In this document: in pieces, positions 10,901 through 19,347 of the stretch
Numbering within the stretch: the stretch's first letter is position 1
Layout of the letters: every line of letters starts with the position of its first letter
Origin: Anatilimnocola aggregata
GTDB taxonomy: Bacteria; Planctomycetota; Planctomycetia; Pirellulales; Pirellulaceae
Assembly (NCBI RefSeq): GCF_007747655.1
Contig: NZ_CP036274.1
Span: 1,984,001-2,048,000 of the forward strand
Direction of reading: 5' to 3'
DNA: 64,000 nt
Notes under the pieces: model-generated
Told to the model about the DNA's origin: nothing
Database searches by the model: none
What the model saw: only the letters and a program-made list of their open reading frames with translations
Translations under genes and position numbers: made by a program

Positions 10901-12926
10901 TGTAGGCATCAATTGCCGTCACATGGCCATCGCCCGCGATAATGGTCCGGCCGCCCGCTGCGATGGGCGGCGGAAGGCCCTGGCGGTGACGGGCCATGGT
11001 CCGTTCGCGCCCGGGGCCGCCGAACCACAACAGTTCGAGCGGCCACTTGATGCGTTGATCGACGTCGGTCGTGGAGTTCCAATCGAACGCACCCTCCAAT
11101 CGTCCGCGGCGAACAACGTTTTCTTGAACCTCACCGACGGGAATCTTGGCCTTGTCGACGAAAGCCGCAATCGAGTCAGCCGGCATGTTCAACAGCGTCA
11201 GTCGACCGGTGCAAGGATGGAGTACGCGATAAAGTTCTGCCGCCTGGATGCCTGGTGCGCCTCCGTCCACGATGATCTCGTTGGCAAAGAAGTCGGCAAA
11301 TGGAAGCCGCCCATCCGCGGGCGCCTCTGCCACGACGATTCGCTGGCCGTATCCCCGTCCGAGCAACTTGCGTCGGGCAGCCGCCACAGCGCTCTTATCG
11401 GGCAGCAGACAAATCACATTCAAACGTGATTTCGCAGCCAGTTCTTCGGCACGAGCGATGTCTCGAACTCCCACCACCAGTGCAAAGCCAGTGGGAGGTT
11501 GCGGTTCGATGGCCGTCGCCGGCGGCACATTTACTTCTGCACCGCCGGCAGCCGCCTTCCCTCGGGCGAAGGCATAGATGGCTCCCTGATCGGTCGTCAC
11601 AAACAGCATGCCTTGTGCGGCCGCGAGTCCACGGGCTTGCCCGACAATGGTTCCTCGCCACACTAGTTTACCGTCAGCGGCATCCAGTGCAGAGACAAAA
11701 CCATCACTCCCAGCCAGCAGATGATCACCCGCGAGGATCAAACTGTAAACTCGTGGGTGCTCGATCTTCCATCGCCGTTGAAGTTTTTCCGAGCCAACGT
11801 CGAGCGCCTCGACTTTACCCATTCCAGACGCAAAGCAACGATCGCCATCGAGAACCACGCGGTCCCGTCCGCCGAGAGGAGTGATCTGCCCTCGCCAACG
11901 CGGAAGCTCGGAGCGCTCACTCCCGGGTAAGCTATCGTACCCACGCCACATCTTGTCGGCAGTCACATCGCCGGTCACCAGGTCATAGAAGGCCACTCCG
12001 TCACCGTGAAAGAGCGGCGCTTCTCCCTGCCGCACATCCTGATCGGGTTGCCAGCCGCGACCGGAGACCATCGCGAAACCGTCTCCAAGTCGAACCCAGG
12101 TCGACCCGGGCTTTTGCTGATGCCAATAGAGAAGCTGTCCCGTGCTCGCATCGAGGGCGGCCGGTGCGCTCTGTCCAGTGGGCACGAGTAGTGTCTTGCC
12201 GTCGGTGACGAGATAACCTTGCGGGGTCGGCCCCCCAAAGGAGACGCCGTCATGGGGATAAGAAAGGTACATCGCGTTGAGCGTGTCATTCGTCCATTTC
12301 GGCTTGCCGTTTCGCGCGTCGAGCGCGTAGAAAAAAGTTCCCTCGGCGGGCCACATGCCGGCCGTGACGAAGACGGTTTGATCATGCACCAGCACGCCGT
12401 TGCGGCAGGGCCAGCGCGAGATCATGCGGCCGTTCCCAGCGATCAGGCGATTCTCCGGGGCTGCCTGGAACTCCCAGATGGGCGCGCCAGTCTGGGCATC
12501 GAGGCAATACACAAACCCGTCATCGCTCGCGAAGCAGCACCGTCCTTCGGCAATCTGCGGGGCGAAACGGATCGGTCCGCCAGTCGTATAGGTCCAGCGA
12601 ACAACACCGTCGGTGGCGCTGAGGGCATAGAGTGTGTCGTCCGCGCTAGAACCGAAGTAAACCATCCCTCCGGCCACGACAGGCTGAAACACCGTATCGA
12701 AGTCGAACATGTTTGCCGTCCGTCCCGGTTCGCTCCAAGCAGGCCGTGGACGTTGGGCCGCGCGGTGGATCCACACAGGATGCAATGGCAATGAAAGCTG
12801 CTCACGGCTCACTGCGGAGCGCCGGCTATCCTTATCGTAGGCGGGCCAGTCTTCGGCAAGCGCCACCGAAACGAGCCCAGCCATCATCAATGCCAAACGG
12901 ATCGCCCGCATTCTAGGACCTGTCAT
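7953..12926 (-). CDS. Giant secreted PQQ-type beta-propeller protein with CBM9-like and malectin-like domains
   Basis: This 1657-residue protein starts with MTGPRMRAIRLALMMAGL, a signal peptide ending near VALAEDW; an AAGG lies about eight bases upstream of the ATG. The N-terminal half (about 25-455) has PQQ-binding-like propeller blades of the type YALSATDGVVRWTY, YCLDAQTGAPIWEF and YALDARNGKPKWT. More blades occur at about 630-725 (VTAIDAYNGFELW). Later parts include DOMON- or CBM9-like sandwiches (one around 1165-1230 with RVRYDAEHLYFAYE) and a C-terminal malectin-like carbohydrate-binding module (about 1579-1656, VRLHFAELED...RIFDIKLQG). No dehydrogenase catalytic motif was recognised, so it may be a scaffold or sugar-binding protein rather than an enzyme. 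It lies 56 bases downstream of the frameshifted glycosidase. Confidence 0.75.
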   Translation of the reverse strand: MTGPRMRAIRLALMMAGLVSVALAEDWPAYDKDSRRSAVSREQLSLPLHPVWIHRAAQRPRPAWSEPGRTANMFDFDTVFQPVVAGGMVYFGSSADDTLYALSATDGVVRWTYTTGGPIRFAPQIAEGRCCFASDDGFVYCLDAQTGAPIWEFQAAPENRLIAGNGRMISRWPCRNGVLVHDQTVFVTAGMWPAEGTFFYALDARNGKPKWTNDTLNAMYLSYPHDGVSFGGPTPQGYLVTDGKTLLVPTGQSAPAALDASTGQLLYWHQQKPGSTWVRLGDGFAMVSGRGWQPDQDVRQGEAPLFHGDGVAFYDLVTGDVTADKMWRGYDSLPGSERSELPRWRGQITPLGGRDRVVLDGDRCFASGMGKVEALDVGSEKLQRRWKIEHPRVYSLILAGDHLLAGSDGFVSALDAADGKLVWRGTIVGQARGLAAAQGMLFVTTDQGAIYAFARGKAAAGGAEVNVPPATAIEPQPPTGFALVVGVRDIARAEELAAKSRLNVICLLPDKSAVAAARRKLLGRGYGQRIVVAEAPADGRLPFADFFANEIIVDGGAPGIQAAELYRVLHPCTGRLTLLNMPADSIAAFVDKAKIPVGEVQENVVRRGRLEGAFDWNSTTDVDQRIKWPLELLWFGGPGRERTMARHRQGLPPPIAAGGRTIIAGDGHVTAIDAYNGFELWSRVVPEYQYVSADDEHVYIGLGQRVMQCAAQSGRLEKIFGLAEPLVFTLDRPATFSAKGKGQYGGELTIAQSESEITLMFDTKTPRPDEKDCWTLWFDFRDGVERLEPSGRGAFPVIVNTAEGTLRKFDGFVGAEIPNLDLKRVGERLVLKISLDEIRRLTGKRPATFDLSAEIALYDGFDVQLRERPLTASRDPWRNGTAAFRLAHASEDNLPWAKVPRANVSELPQHAKEWGRVPRFIRHDGNIPRSPLATETTPDLRQRFNPLSGEVEPRDYLRGYGCSGTICSATMDFFRSGTFGMYDLADDSGMRNFAGVRPGCRITVVPAQGVLVSVEGVGDCFCPYNFSTSMALAPARERRNEDWAVFVDKPRVTQMQSLTLNLGAPGDRRDDAGKLWLGYPRQPMMFATGGSLGPRAHAFGLPVTVEMFDGGRSLRVNADRVPIVGTAMPWVSASALTGVKKISLGLIYHEPKTTVLGTAVAAAPQIDARFDDPAWAGNAGIGIVVDPKSVVESGRTRVRYDAEHLYFAYEQKPKFDRKGAVPPWTDAYFDVLLKDQSKSAYAQFGVTVQGRKSSGETNSIVNVPPVKDIAIDGRSADWDQQGLNISLGEGRGSLRLGWNERGLIILHQLAASAPDKTATSWRIQLANLESPALVETVLDAQRKKVKFQEAMLDEPSDNEQTSESGGKKPGQPPDIVDDPDPAKKELEKFRRARNLELSSATTSSEEELVTETVVPLDRLRLKTAAGSTLALQVSTFDPEARDQNIAGGSGARRALFRSGSLLTLSLTEKPPEVGSAAALAEKREWFGTTIVFAPAKRPIAVEGWNAAVAADDQSFRAELAIPWRLVESAGLSRDRLLAQFRTPGKLPPNLDLLYQSFASRSVRIDIKSPSPKPLEYSVRLHFAELEDKQPGQRIFDIKLQGETVARSVDVARETGGPRRGLVKEFRINTERDVEIEFHSKIGDPILSGLEIISDEAR

Positions 12927-12982
12927 ACATCGACCTTCAGCCGCCAACATGAGTGCTTTCTCTTTGAACATCGGAAGCGATT

Positions 12983-15555
12983 CTAATCATTCCAGACCAT
13001 GACTTCAGTAACGCCGCTGCGGGCTGCGCCGCGGTGGGTGAAGACAATGCGAACCCTAGTCGCAGTCACGGGATCGAAGCGGACCTCATTCCACTGTCCG
13101 CCGACTGGCCGTTCCGGCGACTTTCTGGCGTCTGGTACATCGCGCCATTCGGTTCCGGTCCACTGCTGGACGACATATGCCGACGGAGCCTGCACGCCGC
13201 CCCGGTCGTCGTAAAGTGCAAGTTCGATACGGCGGAACTCTACGTCGCGGCCGAAATCGATCTCGAGCCAATCGCTGGGCGACTTCGATTCATAACTCGT
13301 CCAACGATTCGCAGGCGTAGGCAGGAAGTTCGTGATGCCGTCGTTAGCCGTTGTTAGGCGATCGAATCGCGAAGTATGCGAAGCACTCACCTTGGGAAAC
13401 TCCTTGGTCTTGGGATCACTGTTCAGAGCCAAATTACCCTCCGGCGGCGGAGCCTGAGCCAGCGGCAACTTGGCGTCGCCCCAGGCTTCGATCTCCGTCA
13501 GTCCAGACTTCGTGCCGGCGCGGTGCTGCAGCGTGACGCGGAACTTATTCGTTTCGATGGGATCGAAGCGAACTACATTGGCTCGGTGACCCAGCGGTTC
13601 TTGAAGGTGGCGATCTGTCGGGGCAATTGGGCGCCATGCCGCTTCGATCCAGGCATCCAGTTGCATCCGCTCCGGCGTTCGCACCAGCGACCCCGACTCG
13701 CCGCCGTCGTCCAGCACATAGAGCTTTACCGTATGGACGCGCCGCGGCGTGCCCAGGTCGACGATCACCCAGTCGCGCTCGTTCGGCGAACCTTCGCAGG
13801 TCCAACGATTCGGCGGATGTTGGTGATACCAATAGTTCCCATCGTGGAGTTTGCCCGTGGATGTCTTTGGTGCCGAATACGATGCAGTCAGCCGTGGGTA
13901 ATACGTCCCATCGTTGTTCACCGCAAAATTCACGGCGGTTTCATGAGTCGGATCAGCCTTGGGCCGGGCCTGCGGCGGAAGTGATACCGATAACCGTTCC
14001 AGGTTCGGTGCCGACGCGACCTTCTGACCATCGACCAGGACGTGCATGCCCGCACCCTGGGCATAGCGCGTGCCCCGCCGATCCCAAACGATGCTAACTC
14101 GACGGCCGTGATAGCTGACGTCGTCGAGAGCAAACCAATCCCAAGTCGCAGGTGCCAGTGGCTGAACGTCGAATGCCATCGGACTGACTGGTTTCAGTCC
14201 GACCAGCCCTGTGATCACGAGGTCGCAATAGCCGGAATGGAAATAGTGCTCGCTGTGGTTATACCCGTCGTGGCCCTCGAAAGAACCCGTGTCGGGATGG
14301 CACGCTTCGGCCAAGTAGGGCCGGCCCTGCTTCCGGTGCGTGCGGGCGTAAACTTGCAAGAGCTTCACATAATCGTCGGCAGTGACGACGGTTCGCTCTC
14401 CGCCCTGCAACAGATTCGCCATCCCTTTGAGAGTTTGCGTCGTGGCATAAGGCCACGACTGTCCGCTCCACCAGCAACAAGAATTCTTCAGCAGAAAAAG
14501 CGGATCGTGACGCTCGACCGTCGACGGGCCAAAGTCGGCATAAAACGCATCGCGGTCCATGATCTTCTTCCAGGCGACCTCATAGCCCTTGTTCTCGTCT
14601 AGCATGTTGAATTGCCATGGGACAAAGCCGATCAACTCGCGGCCATGCGGATCCTCCGCGAACTGTCCAGATTCGTAAGTAAGGGTGCGAGCTTTGATCT
14701 TGTGTCCATCGCGCTCTTCCGCGTCGCGATACATCGGGAAGAAAAATTCCCGCTTGGGGTCCCACAGGAGTGCCTGTATTCGTTCCTTCAGTGCATCGGC
14801 CTTCGCCCGAAATCGTTTCGCTGTTTCAACGTCGCCAGTCCGCTCAGCCATCCGAGCGATGGCCTGCGCATCTGCCCACATGTAGGTGTTGAATGAGGGC
14901 CGGAAACTTGGAGCACCGCGGAGGATATCCTTCGTCTGCCGACTGTTGATGTTGTATTCCATGCCATCGTCATGCCCGGTCTGCCAAAAGAGGCCCACCT
15001 CGGCGACAAAATGGCGTTGCTCCCAGGCTTCGTAGTTCTTGATCAAGTGCGGCAGCAACGCCACCGTGAAGCCGTCATCGCCATGCACTGCCTGCACCGC
15101 CCAAACCGAATCGGCGAGCCAGGTACTGTGTTCCGCGGTTGTGCGCCAGGCGTCTGGAACCAGTAGCGAGCATAGTCTCGGGAAATTCGCGGCCGTCGGA
15201 GCCAGCGCGCCTCGTAAAGTTGATGGCCTGCGGGACAGCTAATCGCTCCATAAGCACCTGACCAGAAAGGCCTGTCGATGAATTCGGTGAAGCAATAACC
15301 GTTATTGGGCGAGCCATAGGTGAGATGCTTCGTCAGGAGTTCCCATCGGTAGTAGTAAGTAGTAGTGATGTCCGCGTCGGGACACTCAAAGAACGGGATC
15401 TGCTCGGCATACCAGTCCCAGTCGCGGTTGTCCCAAAAAATCTGACTCTCCAACTGCCGCTGTTTGTCGAGCACCTGGGCCGGCAACGACCGAGGCGCGA
15501 AGGCCATCGCTGTCAACGAAAGGAAGACAACCAACATGTACCGGGACCAACGCAT
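12983..15555 (-). pseudogene. MGH1-like glycoside hydrolase with two discoidin domains, broken by a one-base frameshift
   Basis: Two overlapping frames together encode one protein: an N-terminal piece (15555 to about 15158, then drifting to a stop at 15043) with signal peptide MRWSRYMLVVFLSLTAMAF, and a C-terminal piece (about 15160 to 12983). Adding one C at 15156-15157 (TTCCAG read as TTCCCAG on the minus strand) gives YWFPDAWRTTAEHSTWLAD, which joins them exactly. The catalytic part is an (alpha/alpha)6 barrel of the mannosylglycerate-hydrolase-like (MGH1) type with DDGMEYNIN, NTYMWADA and CCWWSGQSWPYATT. Two F5/8 type C domains follow in the C-terminal 300 residues (NRWTCEGSPNERDW and NRWTSYESKSPSDW). 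Everything else is intact, so this is a very young mutation or a sequencing error. Confidence 0.82.
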
Positions 15556-15563
15556 GAAGAACG

Positions 15564-15568
15564 CTCCT
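15564..15568 (-). promoter_or_regulatory. Ribosome binding site AGGAG deciding the glycosidase start
   Basis: On the minus strand AGGAG lies eight bases before the ATG at 15555. It supports this start over the upstream in-frame ATG at 15618, which would place a charged leader before the signal peptide. Confidence 0.6.
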
Positions 15569-15604
15569 CGGAGTTGGCTCAGACGCCAACATTGACGTCG
15601 TGCA

Positions 15605-15640
15605 CAATTCTTAGCCACATACTACCTTATCGAGGTTTCG
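15605..15640 (-). promoter_or_regulatory. Possible promoter with GCTAAG box
   Basis: Minus-strand TGTGGCTAAGAATTG contains the same GCTAAG core seen upstream of four other places in the window. The core (15610-15615) is 55 bases from the glycosidase ATG, close to the 59-60 base spacing at 46952 and 61354. It sits at the start of a gene run after a gene-free kilobase, where a promoter is expected. No good -35 box is evident. Confidence 0.35.
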
Positions 15641-16643
15641 ACGGCCCGAACTCGATCGCCAATAAATGGACCATTGTCTCGGTCGGGTCCCAAGCTCCCG
15701 CACTGCGCCGTTGGAGCATTGATATCCCGTCGCAAAGTGGGGCCAGCGCGTCAACTGGCAAACGCCGAGTATCTGTTTGACGTAGATTCTCCAACTCGAC
15801 CTAAGCAACCGAAAGGTGAGCGGCTATTCTCGCGGCAAATCCGGTTCGAACATGAGCAGTTCCGGATGCGAACAGAACGGCGCTGCGGGTAGTCCGTCGC
15901 GGTTATTGAGGCGGCATTGCTGCGGATTGATTGCGTAGGGCGTAGTCGAGTGGAGCTTCGCCATAGCCACAGTTCGGGAGCCTGCGTGGGCATCAGCTCT
16001 ACGCGGCTGGCTAATGCCGATCACCGACAGCATCCTTGCACAAGCAACCGGACGACGATCAAACTCGAAAAAGGAAACGCAATTACCTCCCAAAACTCCC
16101 TCGGAGCAGTTGTTCGACAAGGCCCATTGCTACAGCAGATCTGCATGTTTGCTGGCGGTTCGATCCGTTCGAAATCATAGACGCGTGATGATCGGCGTAA
16201 CATTTGTCCGAAATTCGTTGAAATGACTTCCGCCGATTGTCCTAGTGCGGATACAAGTTGTGTGTAGCGGCAAACTGCTGGGTGCTAGCGGCGTTTTGTC
16301 GAACAAAATACAGCCAGCAGCGGGCCGCTAGCCACGCTACACCATCGTGTAACCGCACTAGAACGAACGACCCTGAAGCCCAAAACCTCGAGCTATTTTC
16401 CACGTCGGAACTGCAACCCTTCAACAAAAACCACGGATCCCCTATCTACGTTCACCGGCTATTGGCCTCGTTTTAACGATCTTGCCTTGCTTTTGAGGCT
16501 GAATGCTACAAATCAGCTAAAACCGCAGGCAGGATAGGTCGAGCATTTTGTTCCCGGCGAGCACTTAGCTGGGCGTCCGACCGCCGCGAATATGACCGTC
16601 CACTGACGACGGTGCGGGTGCCATTGGTTCTGGTCTCCTCGGG
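15619..16643. other. One-kilobase gene-free region
   Basis: Frames here are short, overlapping and unlike any family I recognise. The only clear structure is the 120-base palindrome at 16242-16361. A minus-strand frame of 98 codons (15824-16120) has no signal peptide or known motif and I do not call it. This is the largest gap in the window and separates the DUF1501 operon (20940-16644) from the glycosidase group. Confidence 0.55.
16242..16361. repeat. Imperfect 120-base palindrome, MITE- or REP-like
   Basis: The ends CTAGTGCGG and CCGCACTAG are exact reverse complements. The arms continue to pair over about 58 bases with mismatches (left TGCTAGCGGCGTTTTGT against right ACAAAATACAGCCAGCAG; GTGTAGCG against CGCTACAC), around a tiny centre near TCGA at 16300. 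The size and terminal CTAG are compatible with a non-autonomous element. There is no coding capacity and no clear target duplication. Confidence 0.75.
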
Positions 16644-18086
16644 TCAGGTGAGGCCTGGAATTGGTGTCCCCTGTTCGATGCGACGAAGCATGTCCGCCCG
16701 GATGTTCGGGAACAGTCTCAACTTTGTGGGGTCGAGGAGCGTTTGCAACACGGTGGATATGAGGTCGGCGGTCATCACGGGGGAAGTCGTCGGTCGGCTC
16801 GCTTGGGCGTCTGACTTGCCGATCACTTGGCCCATCTTGTACCCGCCGCCTGCGAGCAGCAGCGGGGCCAGCGTCGGCCAGTGGTCGCGACCGCCTTTTG
16901 GGTTAATCTTGGGCGTCCGCCCCATCTCGCCACACACCACCAGCAGAATGCGGTCTTCCAGCCCGCGGTCCTTCACGTCGTCGAGAAAGGCGGACACGGC
17001 TCGATCAAGCTGAGGCCCGAAGCCCTCAAGCCCAGCCTGCATCCCTGGATTCAATCCTTCGTTGTGAAAGTCCCAGCCGCAGTTCTCGACCATCACCAGC
17101 CCGGCCCCGGCCTCGCACAGTCGCCGCGCCAGAAGCATCTGTCGGCCGAGCATCGACGGTCGGCGCGGGAAGTCCGCCAGATTCAGGAAGTTCGGGCAGG
17201 TGAGCGTGATGTCGCTGGTGTCGTAACGCTCGACCGTTTTGGCATCCTCGCGGTCGAGTTGGAAGGCCTCGGCCACACTCCCTTTGAGCACGCGATAAGC
17301 CTGCTCACGGTAAGCGTCGTGGGGAGCGTATGCCGGGTCTGTTTCCAGGCTGCGGGCGGCGGCGTCCAGCCCTTTGAGCAGTTCCCGCCGATCGGCCGCT
17401 CGGTCGGCCGGGAGCCGCAACTCCATGTTTCGCAGGAGCGGTGAGAAGGTGGCTTCGGATTCCGCCCTCCGTTGTGGGCCGGTTGACTTCGGCCGTGGGA
17501 CGACGACACCGGCCGGGTTGAATGGTGCATAGGCCTCGGGCAGGTCGCCCGGCGTATTTCCGCGGAGGAAGTGCTCTTGGAGAAATTCCCCGTTATTGCC
17601 GCTGTCAAGGAGGACGTAGCTTGGCATCCCGGTCGTCGGATGGTTGGTCCCGCGAAGGAAGGAATAGACCGACCCAGCACTGGGTGGGGAGGGTTTCGCC
17701 TCCGTGCCCGTGAGCATCGTGCGTACCCAGTTCTCTTGATGGTCTTTGCAAGGAGTCTGGAAAGAGCGGACCACCACGAGCCGGTTGGCTCGCTCGGCCA
17801 ACTTCGGGAAGTGGCTGCCGAAAGCGATGCCGGGCAGGGAGGTCTTGACCGTGCCGAACATCGTGCGGACGCCATCCGGAGCGTCGGGCTTGGGGTCCCA
17901 CGTCTCGGCCTGCGGTGGCCCACCGCCGAGCCACAGCCAAACCACGGATTTACCCCGCACCCACGGTTTGTCGACAGATTGGTTGCCGTGTAGCAAACCC
18001 GATAGTCCAAGCGCGCCAAGACCGAACGCCCCAATCCGCAAGAACGCTCGCCGTGTGGGGATATTGTCCGGTCGAATGGAAAACAT
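16644..18086 (-). CDS. DUF1501 family protein
   Basis: This 480-residue protein has a twin-arginine type leader (TRRAFLRIGAFGLGALGL), so it is probably exported folded. The start at 18086 is backed by AAGGAG nine bases upstream. DUF1501 belongs to the alkaline phosphatase/sulfatase-like superfamily. Here LWLGGGPPQAETWDPKPDAP, GWDFHNEG and GEMGRTPKINPKGGRDHWP are the family blocks carrying the likely metal-binding Asp and His residues. No experimentally defined substrate is known to me. It is the third gene of a tight run with the hydrolase at 18136-19329 and the PQQ propeller at 19348-20940. Confidence 0.9.
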   Translation of the reverse strand: MFSIRPDNIPTRRAFLRIGAFGLGALGLSGLLHGNQSVDKPWVRGKSVVWLWLGGGPPQAETWDPKPDAPDGVRTMFGTVKTSLPGIAFGSHFPKLAERANRLVVVRSFQTPCKDHQENWVRTMLTGTEAKPSPPSAGSVYSFLRGTNHPTTGMPSYVLLDSGNNGEFLQEHFLRGNTPGDLPEAYAPFNPAGVVVPRPKSTGPQRRAESEATFSPLLRNMELRLPADRAADRRELLKGLDAAARSLETDPAYAPHDAYREQAYRVLKGSVAEAFQLDREDAKTVERYDTSDITLTCPNFLNLADFPRRPSMLGRQMLLARRLCEAGAGLVMVENCGWDFHNEGLNPGMQAGLEGFGPQLDRAVSAFLDDVKDRGLEDRILLVVCGEMGRTPKINPKGGRDHWPTLAPLLLAGGGYKMGQVIGKSDAQASRPTTSPVMTADLISTVLQTLLDPTKLRLFPNIRADMLRRIEQGTPIPGLT

Positions 18087-18095
18087 GGTCGGTCG

Positions 18096-18101
18096 CTCCT
18101 T
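18096..18101 (-). promoter_or_regulatory. Ribosome binding site AAGGAG for the DUF1501 gene
   Basis: A full AAGGAG lies nine bases before the ATG at 18086. It rejects the longer in-frame start at 18110. Confidence 0.65.
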
Positions 18102-18135
18102 ATGGTCCACTTCACGGAGAGGATCGGCAGTGAGT

Positions 18136-19329
18136 TTACTCGTCGACGACGATGGTGTGGGGGCGCGAGGTGCGTCGCACCCCGCCTTCCACCGTCGCGT
18201 TTAGCGCGTGAATGCCGGGCTTCAGGGAAACCTGGAACGTCCACGGGCCTTCGGTCTTCTCGGCAAGGCGCTGGTCGGCGTCCCACAGTACCACCTTTGC
18301 CGGATTCACTCCGTCGCCGAGTGTGAGCTTCACCTTCACGGGCTTCTTGGCAGACTGGAAAAAGAACGGTTGTTTGTCGCCCAGCCCAGGCGGTTCGATG
18401 ATGGTCACGTCCTTGCTCGCCCCGACAAACGATTGCCATACCGTCGCCGACCGCTGCGAGGGAAACCAACAGGCGGCGGCAGGGTCGCCCTTGAAGTCCT
18501 TCCACGCGGCTATCGTCGGAACCTTACCGTCCTTGCCCCAGGTGCCAAGATCGCCGAGCGAGCCGTCTGCGAGCGGAATGTCCGCGAGCGGAGTGGGCTT
18601 GTCCGCGACCGTCTGTTTGGGCAGTCGGCGGGTAATCACGTCGTCGAAGAACACAAACGACAGGTTGTTGGCCAAGGCGAACTCGTGCTTGCGATTCCAC
18701 TGAACCGCGATCCCGTATCGGGCTTCGAGTTTTCGCTCCGCCGGGAGTTTGGTCAGCAATTTCTCCATCTGCGAGCCGTCCTTTTCCCCGAAGACCGTCA
18801 TCACCGGGACACGGCGAGTGGCGTCGGAACCGGGCCCAACTTCCAAACACACCGGAGCGACCGCGATCGTGCGTTCGGGCATCAACTCGGCGAGTTGCAT
18901 GCTCATCCCGCCGCCGCGCGACATGCCGGTGAAGCACATCGGCAGGTGCTCCAGCTCAGGATGCCCGGACTTCTTCGCTAGGTCGGTCAGACCGGTCGCG
19001 AGGAGGGTGAACTCTTCCTTCTTCACTGCGTCGAAATCGACTTGCACATAAGCGAACTGCCAGTGACGACACGCGGCCTGCCAGTGCTTGCCCACGTCGT
19101 CGCCCTTCGAGAAAGGGTTACAGATCCCGCCCCGGAGGGTTTTCACGCCGTCGGGAATCCAGACGCTGACCGACACCTTGTCGCGAGGACCGCCGAGGAC
19201 GGGATCGCGGGTGCGGGCGGTTTTAAGCGTGTACTCGACGCGTGCAGTCAGATCCTCGTTCGGCGTCTGCTCGGCCCCAACGACCGCAGCGCTGGCCGTA
19301 AAGAGGATCGCAAGAAGGATGCGAGTCAT
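18136..19329 (-). CDS. Secreted alpha/beta-hydrolase-like protein
   Basis: This 397-residue protein has a signal peptide (MTRILLAILFTASAAVVGAE). The segment CFTGMSRGGGMSMQL places Ser137 in a GxSxGG nucleophile elbow, as in esterases, and VPVMTVFGEKDGS looks like the strand carrying the acidic residue. The C-terminal part (from about 300) is a small beta domain with VKVKLTLGDGVNPAKVVLWD. It is homologous to the protein at 47145-48413, which lacks the serine. The gene starts 18 bases after the PQQ gene ends and is followed 49 bases later by DUF1501, so it is part of one transcript. Substrate unknown; an ester-linked glycan is a guess. Confidence 0.72.
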   Translation of the reverse strand: MTRILLAILFTASAAVVGAEQTPNEDLTARVEYTLKTARTRDPVLGGPRDKVSVSVWIPDGVKTLRGGICNPFSKGDDVGKHWQAACRHWQFAYVQVDFDAVKKEEFTLLATGLTDLAKKSGHPELEHLPMCFTGMSRGGGMSMQLAELMPERTIAVAPVCLEVGPGSDATRRVPVMTVFGEKDGSQMEKLLTKLPAERKLEARYGIAVQWNRKHEFALANNLSFVFFDDVITRRLPKQTVADKPTPLADIPLADGSLGDLGTWGKDGKVPTIAAWKDFKGDPAAACWFPSQRSATVWQSFVGASKDVTIIEPPGLGDKQPFFFQSAKKPVKVKLTLGDGVNPAKVVLWDADQRLAEKTEGPWTFQVSLKPGIHALNATVEGGVRRTSRPHTIVVDE

Positions 19330-19347
19330 CGTTGTGGTCTCCGTTAG

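Noticed and set aside
9759-11429. 556-codon plus-strand frame
   Set aside because: Antisense to the giant propeller gene, rich in Arg, His and Gly, with no recognisable domain.
15824-16120. 98-codon minus-strand frame in the gene-free region
   Set aside because: No ribosome binding site, no signal peptide, no family likeness; probably chance.
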